From positions 1 through 5,686 of the forward strand of contig JAJPZB010000055.1 of assembly GCA_021204635.1 (NCBI GenBank): a DNA stretch of 5,686 nt, written 5' to 3'. This DNA comes from Opitutia bacterium. Lineage in GTDB: Bacteria > Verrucomicrobiota > Verrucomicrobiia > Opitutales > UBA953. The notes beneath the pieces are model-generated. The model worked only from the letters and a program-made list of their open reading frames with translations. It searched no databases and had not been told where the DNA came from. Of the stretch, positions 1 to 5,333 are shown piece by piece. The position numbers and the translations under genes are program-made. Every line of letters starts with the position of its first letter. Position 1 is the first letter of the stretch.

Positions 1-37
1 GAATCGGGGACAAGTTTTTGAGAGAGGTTACTCTTGT

Positions 38-50
38 CGAAACGGTTTCG
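38..50. promoter_or_regulatory. Perfect 6-bp-arm palindrome upstream of the PEP-CTERM gene (possible operator)
   Basis: The sequence CGAAAC-G-GTTTCG is a perfect inverted repeat centred about 47 nt before the ATG of the exported protein. Short palindromes with an A/T-rich arm and a CG-containing centre resemble operators of LacI-type repressors, but no regulator is visible and one palindrome of this size can arise by chance. No convincing -35/-10 pair was found in bases 1-90. The site could also be the end of an element that lies to the left of the window. Confidence 0.2.
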
Positions 51-90
51 CAGGGTCTCCAAAAACGAAAACTTAAATCACGTGCATATC

Positions 91-915
91 ATGAACAAAA
101 AAATATTCACCACCGTTGCACTCGTTGCCGCAGGTGTTGCGTTTGCCTCGGCGGACACTATTACCTTCGACTCTGCGTTGACAAACGCGGGGAACAACAC
201 CACGGAAACATACGCTTCCGTTTGGGAAATCGCCGAGAGTCTGGATTTTGAGGCGGGGCGGATCACTACCGAAGCGCCCTACGCGTATAATGGGCACAAC
301 GCCATCTACTCAGCAGATAATGCAAGCTACGGGAAAACCACCAATCCGGTTGTGATCACGTTTTCCACCTCTTCGCTCTACACAGATGCCGATGTCGCTG
401 ACGGAGATACATTCTCATTGACAACGCTCGAGTTCATGACCCGCTCGGGAGCCAATGTTACCGCCGACGAAGAAATCAAATCCGCATATGCATACATCTA
501 CGAATATTCGAACGGTAGTTTCGGCTCACTTCTCGGAGTGAGTTCTTCGACAGGGACAATAACAAGCGAAAACGGCGATGGAGTGTATGGGACGGCGTCC
601 TACTCGTTCAGCGGCGTTGAACTCACGCTTGGGAACGTCTATGCGATCGTATTTTCCGAGTCGAACGACGCGAATAGTATGAGTGATACTGTTATAAGTG
701 ATGATATTAGTGTTGCAGTCGGTTTCGGGCAGTTGAATCCGTATATGAGCGGCGGAAACGGCTTCGAGATTAATGGAACCAACGGATACTCCAGCATTTA
801 CCGTCTCACAGTGGCGGCCCCGGAGATTCCTGAGCCGTCGATGTTTGGTTTGCTCGCGGGGCTTGGGACTCTCGGCTTTGTGGCAACACGTCGTCGCCGC
901 AACCACAAAGCGTAG
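91..915 (+). CDS. Exported PEP-CTERM sorting domain protein, function unknown
   Basis: Predicted 274-residue secreted protein. Residues 1-21 form a signal peptide: MNKK, then a hydrophobic core, ending AFASA before DTIT. The C-terminus is a classic PEP-CTERM signal: Pro-Glu-Pro at 247-249, a hydrophobic helix at about 251-265 (MFGLLAGLGTLGFVA), then RRRR at 267-270. Such tails are known to be recognised by exosortase-type transpeptidases, which process the protein at the envelope for surface attachment or release. The body (22-245) is rich in Ser, Thr, Asn, Gly and Tyr, a beta-rich composition typical of extracellular matrix or adhesin-like proteins, but I recognise no catalytic domain. The ATG at 91 was chosen because it begins the signal peptide; the open frame extends upstream to a TTG at 34, which would bury the signal. 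No clear Shine-Dalgarno is present. Verrucomicrobiota genomes typically encode many such paralogues. Confidence 0.88.
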   Translation: MNKKIFTTVALVAAGVAFASADTITFDSALTNAGNNTTETYASVWEIAESLDFEAGRITTEAPYAYNGHNAIYSADNASYGKTTNPVVITFSTSSLYTDADVADGDTFSLTTLEFMTRSGANVTADEEIKSAYAYIYEYSNGSFGSLLGVSSSTGTITSENGDGVYGTASYSFSGVELTLGNVYAIVFSESNDANSMSDTVISDDISVAVGFGQLNPYMSGGNGFEINGTNGYSSIYRLTVAAPEIPEPSMFGLLAGLGTLGFVATRRRRNHKA

Positions 916-976
916 TTAATAATTCACTACGTTTTTGAAGAAAGCTCTTCGGCTATGTCGCCGGAGAGTTTTTTGC

Positions 977-1068
977 GTTGGTGGCAAGATAGGGTTGGTG
1001 GTGGCAACAGACTAATGCAGAGGTTGGTGGCGGGAATTGGCTTAGTGGCGACATGGGTTGGTGGTGGC
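977..1068 (+). repeat. Left block of GGTTGGTGGTGGC-type repeat units
   Basis: Units related to GGGTTGGTGGTGGC occur at 977-985 (partial), 992-1005 (complete), 1022-1031 (partial) and 1055-1068 (complete). A third complete copy lies at 1286-1299 beside the permease stop codon. The spacing is roughly 15-17 nt or about double that, as if this is the same repeat family as the block at 1083-1275 but inverted. The G-tracts are arranged GG-TT-GG-T-GG-T-GG. Confidence 0.7.
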
Positions 1069-1095
1069 AACCAAGCCAAATCCCACCACCAGCCC
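1055..1095. repeat. Hairpin at the junction of the two inverted repeat blocks
   Basis: GGGTTGGTGGTGG at 1055-1067 pairs with CCACCACCAGCCC at 1083-1095 over 13 positions (12 Watson-Crick and one G-T pair), leaving a 15-nt loop. This is where repeat polarity flips. There is no T-tract on either side, so it does not look like a canonical intrinsic terminator. It could still act as a transcript 3'-end structure between convergent genes. Confidence 0.6.
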
Positions 1096-1275
1096 GCAAC
1101 CCCACCCAATTCTCGCCACCAACCCAATTCTCACCACCGAGCCAAATCCCGCCACCATCCCAATTCCGCCACAAAGCCAAGCCCTCGCGACAAAGCCGCT
1201 TGTCCCGCCACAAACCTCATCTCACCACTAACCCAAGTCCCACCACAGACCCGGTTCACCACCAACCCTTCGATT
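1083..1275. repeat. Degenerate ~18-nt tandem repeat, about 10-11 units
   Basis: Units approximating CCACCAACCCAATTCTCG begin near 1083, 1102, 1116, 1134, 1152, 1169, 1188, 1208, 1225, 1243 and 1259. The step is 14-20 nt and mostly 17-18. The CCAC start of each unit is best conserved and the middle has diverged (CCACCGAGCC, CCACAAAGCC, CCACTAACCC). The complementary strand is a long G-tract-rich array. Because the unit is about six codons long, frames through it look like hexapeptide repeats (GGENWV on the minus strand), which is a by-product of the period. Confidence 0.7.
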
Positions 1276-1297
1276 TGTGGTGAGAGGGTTGGTGGTG
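1257..1297 (-). terminator. Perfect 12-bp hairpin just after the permease stop codon
   Basis: CACCACCAACCC at 1257-1268 and GGGTTGGTGGTG at 1286-1297 are exact reverse complements with a 17-nt loop. On the minus strand the stem begins 5 nt after the permease stop codon, a typical position for a 3'-end hairpin. It is followed by AACCGG rather than a run of T, so it may stabilise the mRNA end or block read-through rather than terminate by the intrinsic mechanism. It is built from the same repeat units as the rest of the intergenic region. Confidence 0.4.
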
Positions 1298-1302
1298 GCG
1301 GC

Positions 1303-2259
1303 TTAGCCGAGGAGCCAGAAGCCGAATTTTATCCAGAATGGGAGCGTGACCACGCAGGCGATTGTGCTGACCATTACTACGCGCAGCGCGAGCTTGCCGT
1401 CGCCACGGTGGTATTGCACGACCACAATTGGGAGCATTGCGGCGGGCATCGCGGATTGAATTATCAAAATGTCGCGCAGATCCTGCGGAAGCCCCGGCAA
1501 CCACACACCGACCGCCACCATCACGGCGGGAATAACTACGAGGCGCATAACTATGCTGCCGAGAGCGGCGAGTTTGTCGTCGCGCCAGCGAAACCCGTTT
1601 AGCAGGATTGGGAGCGACATACCGACGAGAAGAATCCCGCTCGGAATCATGCACGCCCCAAAACTTTTCGACATCGAGCAAAACCACGCAGGAATGTAGG
1701 CGTAGAGCCCAGAAAAATTCAGCAGCACGGTGGCAACCATCGTCAGGAAAATCGGGCTGACAAAGGCTTTGAGAAATTTTGCCGGATTTAAATTGTTGCT
1801 GACGACGGCGAGGCCGATCGTCCAAATCCCGACCTCGCAGCCGGAATTGAACAGCAACATCATGCCGACGGTTTCCGGCGAGCAAAGCGATATGCATATC
1901 GGGAGCGCGATGTAGCCGTAGTTGAAAATTCCGGCGCAATAGCCGAAGTCGCGGCGCCGCGCGGGGTCGGCAATTCCGAAAAATCGCGCGGCGAAAACCG
2001 ACAGCAAAATCCCAATTGCCACCGACAAAATCCCGCACGCCAAAACCTTCCACACGGAGGAAAACTCCATCAGGAGCGGGTTGCCGAGAACGCGGTCGAT
2101 TATCATCGCGGGCGTGAAAACCCAGACGACGAGGCGCATCAGCCCGAACTGCACGTCCTCGTTCACCCAGCCTTTTTTGCGAAACAAGTAGCCGACAGCC
2201 GAGATTGCGACGACAGGGATTGTCGCCGTCAACAAAGCGACTCCGGAAATTTCGACCAT
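1303..2259 (-). CDS. AEC (auxin efflux carrier / malonate-type) family permease
   Basis: A 318-residue multi-spanning inner-membrane protein of the auxin efflux carrier family, whose bacterial members export or import small organic acids such as malate or malonate; the substrate cannot be read here. Family hallmarks are visible: an N-terminal half with hydrophobic segments at about 7-25, 41-56 and 70-93, then the conserved NYGYIALP motif at 113-120 in a broken helix, the FNSGCEVGIWTIG stretch at 137-149, and a C-terminal half ending with the substrate-path motif QSAMPAAMLPIVV at 268-280. About ten helices and the usual length are present, so the gene looks intact. The ATG at 2259 has a GAGG ribosome-binding site at 2268-2271, 8 nt upstream. 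It follows the M48 peptidase gene by 19 nt on the same strand, so the two are almost certainly co-transcribed. No functional link between them is obvious. Confidence 0.9.
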   Translation of the reverse strand: MVEISGVALLTATIPVVAISAVGYLFRKKGWVNEDVQFGLMRLVVWVFTPAMIIDRVLGNPLLMEFSSVWKVLACGILSVAIGILLSVFAARFFGIADPARRRDFGYCAGIFNYGYIALPICISLCSPETVGMMLLFNSGCEVGIWTIGLAVVSNNLNPAKFLKAFVSPIFLTMVATVLLNFSGLYAYIPAWFCSMSKSFGACMIPSGILLVGMSLPILLNGFRWRDDKLAALGSIVMRLVVIPAVMVAVGVWLPGLPQDLRDILIIQSAMPAAMLPIVVVQYHRGDGKLALRVVMVSTIACVVTLPFWIKFGFWLLG

Positions 2260-2278
2260 GGCCGTTGCCTCGCGCGAA

Positions 2279-3550
2279 TTATTTCAGCGCATTTTCGCGT
2301 TCGAGCAAAGTCGGGTGCGAATAATGAAACGCGCTGTATAGCGGGTGTGGCGTGAGGTTGCCGAGATTTTCCTTGTGCAATTTTCTCAGCGCGGAAATCA
2401 GCGGCGCGCCAGTCCCGAGGGCTTCTTTCGCGAAGGCGTCTGCCTCGTACTCGTGTTTTCGCGAGAAGAAATTTGAAATCGGGCTGACCCAGAAAAGCAC
2501 GAATCCGGCGATTTGAGAAAGCAGGAGCAGCGCGGGAACGACCATGATGTTTTCCCGATATTCAAAGCCGAAAGCCTCGAAAAATTTCGGGCAGGAAATC
2601 AGGAAATTGACGATCCAAAGCGCGACGAGCCCCGCGACAAACGCGAAGATTAGGCGCTTCGTCACGTGGCCGCGGCGCGAATGCCCGATTTCGTGGGCGA
2701 GAACGGCCTCGATTTCCTCCGGCGAAAGTTGCTCCACGAGCGTGTCGAAGAGCACGATTCGGCGCCATTTCCCAAAGCCGGTGAAATATGCGTTTGAGTG
2801 GCCGGAGCGCTTTGAGCCGTCGATGACCTCGATTTTTTTCGCGACAAAGCCCGAGCGCCTTGCGAGAGCTTCGAGGCGCGCTTTGAGCTCGCCGTCGGGC
2901 AGCGGTGAAAGCTTGTTGAAAAGCGGCAAAATCAGGATTGGATAGACGATCAGCAGGAGGAGTTGAAACGCGAAAAATGCGATTTGCGCGAATATCCACC
3001 AGGTTTGCGGGAACTCGTGATAGAACGCCAGCAGCGCCCACGAGAGCGGGAGTCCGATGATGATCCCGAGCACAATTCCCTTGATTTCGTCGCCAATCCA
3101 AAGCCCGAGCGACGATTTGTTGAAACCGTATTTTGCCTCGATTTTGAATGTGTCGTACAAATCAAAAGGCTTTGACAAGAACGAAAGTACGATGGAAATC
3201 GCGACCAGAATGGAGCCTTCGCGCCAAGTTGCAGACCAGCCGGAAAGCCCGTTGTCAAGCCCTGCGACGCCGCACGCGAACTCGAAAAGCGGCGCGAAAA
3301 CAAAGAGGACGAGGGCGAGCGACCAGAGCGTTTCGTAGGCGGTGGCAACAAAGCCGAAATTCGTTTTTTCGAGAGTATATGCGACGGATTTTTTGTATGT
3401 TGCGGCGTTGACTGTCTCGCAGAACGGCGCGGGGACGGTGGCGGCATGCGCCTGCACGGTGCGCTTGTTCAAGAGCTCGAGCGCATAGTCCGCAACCGTT
3501 TTCGCGACAAGCACCACGAGAAACGCGATCTGGAAAGCGTTGAAATTCAT
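2279..3550 (-). CDS. Ste24-type M48 family membrane metallopeptidase
   Basis: A 423-residue integral membrane zinc endopeptidase of family M48 (CaaX prenyl protease 1/Ste24-like). In bacteria this family is linked to membrane-protein and envelope quality control; there are no known CaaX substrates. Key features: several N-terminal helices (about 4-21, 72-93, 112-126, 156-176, 185-212); the conserved SNAYFTGFG stretch at 252-260; the zinc site HEIGH at 286-290, with His286 and His290 as ligands and Glu287 as catalytic base; further helices at 300-318 and 335-357; and the downstream SRKHEYEAD motif at 363-371, in which Glu367 is the likely third zinc ligand. The C-terminal PHPLYSAFHYSHP (401-413) and LLERE (415-419) are family signatures. 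All catalytic residues are present, so it should be active. The ATG at 3550 lacks a clear Shine-Dalgarno. It is the first gene of the minus-strand operon and is divergent from pncC, with an 81-nt shared upstream region. Confidence 0.93.
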   Translation of the reverse strand: MNFNAFQIAFLVVLVAKTVADYALELLNKRTVQAHAATVPAPFCETVNAATYKKSVAYTLEKTNFGFVATAYETLWSLALVLFVFAPLFEFACGVAGLDNGLSGWSATWREGSILVAISIVLSFLSKPFDLYDTFKIEAKYGFNKSSLGLWIGDEIKGIVLGIIIGLPLSWALLAFYHEFPQTWWIFAQIAFFAFQLLLLIVYPILILPLFNKLSPLPDGELKARLEALARRSGFVAKKIEVIDGSKRSGHSNAYFTGFGKWRRIVLFDTLVEQLSPEEIEAVLAHEIGHSRRGHVTKRLIFAFVAGLVALWIVNFLISCPKFFEAFGFEYRENIMVVPALLLLSQIAGFVLFWVSPISNFFSRKHEYEADAFAKEALGTGAPLISALRKLHKENLGNLTPHPLYSAFHYSHPTLLERENALK

Positions 3551-3631
3551 GTGGCGGGCGAAGCTACAATTTCTCTGCGCGGATGTCCATTTCGCTTTTA
3601 CGCGCGCGACTCATGCGTTATCGTTGTGGCA

Positions 3632-4132
3632 ATGCTTTCCGTTGCCGCAGAAATTATCGGGCTCGCCGGCAAACTGAGCCCAGCCGTTTCGCTCGCCTGC
3701 GCGGAATCTTGCACCGGCGGGTTGGTGGCGAGCGCGATTACGGATGTTCCTGGCGCGAGCGCGTTTTTTCGCGGCGGGATTGTGGCGTATTCGGCGGAGA
3801 TAAAAACTTCCGTGCTCGGCGTGCCTGCGGCGACGATCGAAAAATTCGGCGTAGTTTCCAAGGAGTGCGCGAGGGAGATGGTGGCGGGCGCTCGAAGGCT
3901 GTTTGTTGCGGAATTTGCCGTCGCGACAACCGGCGTTGCGGGGCCCGGGCCGCAGGGAGAAATTCCGGCGGGAACGGTCTGCATTGCGGCAGCCTCGCCG
4001 GCGGCAACAATCTCGCGGACGTTTTTCTTTGCGGGCGAGAGCCGCGAAAACGTGAAGCTTCTCGCCACGAAGGCGGCATTGGAAATGCTGTTGGGTTTGT
4101 TGCGAGAAACAAGGATGGCAGACGGCCGCTGA
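3632..4132 (+). CDS. pncC: Nicotinamide-nucleotide amidohydrolase PncC (CinA C-terminal domain, stand-alone)
   Basis: A 166-residue cytoplasmic enzyme of the CinA C-terminal family. The family deamidates nicotinamide mononucleotide to nicotinate mononucleotide, recycling the NMN released by NAD-dependent DNA ligase and other NAD consumers. Family motifs: AESCTGG at 24-30 with the catalytic Ser26; YSAEIK at 53-58 with Tyr53 and Lys58, the partners of the serine in characterised homologues; and the glycine-rich GVAGPGPQGEIPAGTV segment at 101-116, slightly shorter than the usual GPGGG..KPVGTV form. The length matches the stand-alone E. coli protein; the N-terminal molybdopterin-like domain of full CinA is absent. 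The ATG at 3632 was chosen from domain length; GTG at 3626 is an alternative, and the frame stays open upstream to 3446, but that part overlaps the start of the M48 gene on the other strand and has no family similarity. No obvious ribosome-binding site is present. Confidence 0.92.
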   Translation: MLSVAAEIIGLAGKLSPAVSLACAESCTGGLVASAITDVPGASAFFRGGIVAYSAEIKTSVLGVPAATIEKFGVVSKECAREMVAGARRLFVAEFAVATTGVAGPGPQGEIPAGTVCIAAASPAATISRTFFFAGESRENVKLLATKAALEMLLGLLRETRMADGR

Positions 4133-4140
4133 AACGATTG

Positions 4141-4169
4141 TTGACATAATGCGCGGAAAACTGCTTAAT
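4141..4169 (+). promoter_or_regulatory. Sigma-70-type promoter for the tRNA pair
   Basis: A perfect -35 box TTGACA (4141-4146) is followed by exactly 17 nt and a -10 box CTTAAT (4164-4169, 4 of 6 consensus positions). Transcription would begin near 4175-4177, about 10 nt before the tRNA-His 5' end. The promoter starts 8 nt after the pncC stop codon and is the clearest promoter in the window, as expected for stable RNA genes. Confidence 0.75.
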
Positions 4170-4184
4170 CCTGCGGATTTTCAC

Positions 4185-4262
4185 GAGGAAGGTAGCTCAG
4201 TTGGTTAGAGCATCGGATTGTGGTTCCGAGGGTCGCGGGTTCGAACCCCGTTCTTCCTCCCA
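4185..4262 (+). tRNA. tRNA-His (anticodon GTG), encoded G-1 and CCA
   Basis: The cloverleaf folds fully. Acceptor stem AGGAAGG (4186-4192) pairs with TCTTCCT (4252-4258) with one G-T pair; D-stem GCTC/GAGC; anticodon stem TCGGA/TCCGA around loop TTGTGGT with GTG at 4220-4222; 5-nt variable loop GGGTC; T-arm GCGGG-TTCGAAC-CCCGT. The base before the acceptor (4185) is G and the discriminator (4259) is C. This is the histidine-specific G-1:C73 pair recognised by histidyl-tRNA synthetase. CCA (4260-4262) is encoded. Confidence 0.97.
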
Positions 4263-4277
4263 TTCCCCAAAACTTCC

Positions 4278-4366
<89 letters not shown>

Positions 4367-4399
4367 TAAGCCCGCCGGCGAATGCGAACACAGGCGGCA

Positions 4400-4447
4400 T
4401 TGTTGCGGCAACAAAGGCGACATTGTGGCAAAATTTCTTGCCGTTTT
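4400..4447 (+). terminator. Weak hairpins downstream of the tRNA pair (possible terminator)
   Basis: Two small stems follow tRNA-Ser: TTGTTG-CGG-CAACAA at 4400-4414, and GGCAA-AATTTC-TTGCC at 4427-4442. The second is followed by GTTTTGTG, a short T-run, in the order expected of an intrinsic terminator. The stem is only 5 bp, so termination may be partial. The nuclease-like gene may then be reached by read-through from the tRNA promoter, since no separate promoter is evident before it. Confidence 0.35.
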
Positions 4448-4490
4448 GTGTTGCAATTTGCCGCGCGTTCATTTCGCGTTTTTCCTGCAT

Positions 4491-5123
4491 ATGAAAAAGA
4501 TTGTCTTATCCTTGCTCGCTATTGTCATCTGTTGTGTTGCCGCAAACGCCGAAGTCGCGCCAACGAGTAGCAAAAAGTCGAATGCAGCCCGAATCGTGTC
4601 CCACTATGAAGCCCCGATCAAAGAATGCAACGTCGTCCCAAGAGCGATTGAAAACGGGAACACATTTGCCGCAGAGATAAACGGGGAACTCCACGCCTTT
4701 GTGATTTGGGGAATTTACGCTCCGCAACGCACCGAGCGAGCGAAGCAGGATTATTTCGACGAATCAAAAGCGGCGTTGGAAAACTTAATTTTTGGCAAAA
4801 CAGTGAAAATCGTCCCGCGCGACCCAAGTGGAACATTGTATGCGCGCTCCGGCGAATACATCGAATTTCGCATGACCGACAAAGGCAACCCGCTGTTCTC
4901 CCGCACAACGCGCTTGCATGCAACCGTGGTGCAAGCCTATGTGGGCTCGACCGATATTGGCGCAGAGCAACTCAAAAAGGGCGCAGCATGGCACTTTGTG
5001 GCGGAAACAAAGGGCTCGATGCCGGGATACGACGCGCTCCAACGAAACGCGCAATCAAAGGAACGAGGTCTCTGGGAGGAAATTGACACCCCAATTCCCC
5101 CGTGGGAATGGCTCAAAAAATAA
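4491..5123 (+). CDS. Exported Staphylococcal-nuclease-fold (TNase-like) protein, probably catalytically degenerate
   Basis: A 210-residue protein with a signal peptide at 1-20 (MKKIVLSLLAIVICCVAANA), so periplasmic or secreted. Residues about 48-208 fit the SNase/thermonuclease pattern: ENGNTFAAEINGELHAFVIWGIYAPQ (52-79) lies where family members have DGDT...RLIGIDAPE; then a helix (85-101) ending GKTVKI; the strand-helix segment RTTRLHATVVQAYVGSTDIGAEQLKKGAAW (138-167); and the tail AQSKERGLWEEIDTPIPPWEW (187-207), closely matching the family's A...GLW....PIPPWEWR ending. Active enzymes need acidic calcium ligands, a Glu and two Arg. By eye the Asp of DGDT is Asn, the Asp and Glu of GIDAPE are Tyr76 and Gln79, and the first Arg is Val71; only Arg141 appears kept. 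It may bind nucleic acid or protein rather than cut. The ATG at 4491 begins the signal peptide; the frame is open further upstream only because it runs through the tRNA genes. It has no Shine-Dalgarno. Confidence 0.78.
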   Translation: MKKIVLSLLAIVICCVAANAEVAPTSSKKSNAARIVSHYEAPIKECNVVPRAIENGNTFAAEINGELHAFVIWGIYAPQRTERAKQDYFDESKAALENLIFGKTVKIVPRDPSGTLYARSGEYIEFRMTDKGNPLFSRTTRLHATVVQAYVGSTDIGAEQLKKGAAWHFVAETKGSMPGYDALQRNAQSKERGLWEEIDTPIPPWEWLKK

Positions 5124-5138
5124 GCCCTGAACTCGTAG

Positions 5139-5164
5139 CACGCCCTACAACAATCCCGGGCGTG
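5139..5164 (+). terminator. 7-bp GC-rich hairpin after the nuclease-like gene
   Basis: CACGCCC (5139-5145) and GGGCGTG (5158-5164) are exact reverse complements with a 12-nt loop, 15 nt after the stop codon of the nuclease-like gene and directly next to the decayed CRISPR repeat. No T-tract follows on either strand. It sits where rightward transcription from the nuclease-like gene meets leftward transcription of the array and may separate the two. Confidence 0.4.
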
Positions 5165-5167
5165 AGG

Positions 5168-5187
5168 ATTAAAGGCATTACCTAAAC
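5168..5187 (-). repeat. Degenerate terminal CRISPR repeat remnant
   Basis: Bases 5168-5187 match the upstream half of the CRISPR repeat at 18 of 20 positions: on the minus strand, GTTTAGGTAATGCC is followed by TTTAAT where intact copies have CCCTAAT-type sequence. The other 16 nt, which would form the Cas12a handle stem, are not recognisable, so this copy should not be processed to a crRNA. Decayed repeats normally mark the leader-distal end of an array, which agrees with the minus-strand orientation. It lies 146 nt from the nearest intact repeat. Confidence 0.85.
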
Positions 5188-5200
5188 ACTTTCTGCTAAC

Positions 5201-5308
5201 TCACCAATGCGTGAATATTAGCGCCAATGCGATCACACTCAATATGATCGAGATGACCAACAATAGAGTGTTCAGATCTTCCTGATTTGGATTTTCATTT
5301 TGTCTCAT
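5201..5308 (-). CDS. Predicted 35-residue single-helix membrane peptide in the CRISPR trailer
   Basis: A short ORF not previously recognisable to me. It starts with ATG at 5308-5306 and ends with TGA at 5203-5201. The N-terminus MRQNENPNQEDLNT is polar and net acidic; residues 15-32 (LLLVISIILSVIALALIF) form one uninterrupted hydrophobic stretch long enough to span a membrane; the protein ends THW. A GGAG Shine-Dalgarno lies 7 nt before the ATG, better than at most larger genes in the window. It lies between the last intact CRISPR repeat (25 nt upstream of the ATG) and the decayed terminal repeat (13 nt beyond the stop), in the direction of array transcription. Size and layout resemble small hydrophobic toxins of type I toxin-antitoxin systems, but many harmless small membrane proteins look alike. 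I cannot assign a function. The alternative is chance: 35 codons is short. Confidence 0.55.
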   Translation of the reverse strand: MRQNENPNQEDLNTLLLVISIILSVIALALIFTHW

Positions 5309-5315
5309 AGAATTT

Positions 5316-5319
5316 CTCC
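5316..5319 (-). promoter_or_regulatory. GGAG ribosome-binding site of the 35-codon ORF
   Basis: On the minus strand the sequence reads GGAG, then 7 nt (AAATTCT), then ATG. This is ideal Shine-Dalgarno spacing. It lies 15-18 nt after the end of the last CRISPR repeat, within what would be the guide segment if Cas12a processed that repeat. Confidence 0.55.
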
Positions 5320-5333
5320 ATTCTCGCAATATG

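Larger units (their letters stand above)
916..1302. other. Gene-free repeat-rich intergenic region between convergent genes
   Basis: This 387-nt stretch separates the convergent ends of the PEP-CTERM gene and the permease gene. Open frames cross it on both strands, but they consist of low-complexity His/Pro/Thr or Gly/Trp repeats, lack ribosome-binding sites and run into antisense of the permease. I read the region as non-coding. It contains a left block of GGTTGGTGG-type units on the plus strand (977-1068), a right block of the opposite polarity in ~18-nt periodicity (1083-1275), and one further plus-strand unit (1286-1299). Together they make an imperfect inverted arrangement. No tRNA, promoter or transposase fragment was recognised. 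Confidence 0.7.

Noticed and set aside
34..90. N-terminal extension of the PEP-CTERM protein from a TTG start
   Set aside because: It would put 19 polar, basic residues before a clear signal peptide starting at the ATG at 91.
917..960. Terminator stem GAAGA-AAGC-TCTTC after the PEP-CTERM gene
   Set aside because: Only 5 A/T-rich pairs and no following T-run.
953..1213. Minus-strand open frame with hexapeptide repeats (GGENWV)
   Set aside because: The periodicity follows from an 18-nt DNA repeat. The start is TTG without a ribosome-binding site, and unit lengths of 16, 17, 19 and 20 nt break the frame elsewhere in the array.
955..1602. Long plus-strand open frame (215 codons) across the repeat region into the permease gene
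   Set aside because: Its first half is a low-complexity His/Pro translation of the 18-nt repeat and its second half is antisense to the well-supported permease. There is no ribosome-binding site or recognisable domain.
1256..2053. Minus-strand 265-codon frame overlapping the permease
   Set aside because: It is an Arg-rich shadow in another frame of the permease gene, with no domain and no start signal.
3446..3631. N-terminal extension of PncC
   Set aside because: It overlaps the start of the M48 peptidase gene on the other strand. The family's stand-alone length is reached from the ATG at 3632.
5188..5333. Idea that the 146-nt gap is three spacers and two fully decayed repeats
   Set aside because: The length (153 expected) is close, but no repeat similarity is visible at the expected positions near 5208-5243 and 5271-5306.
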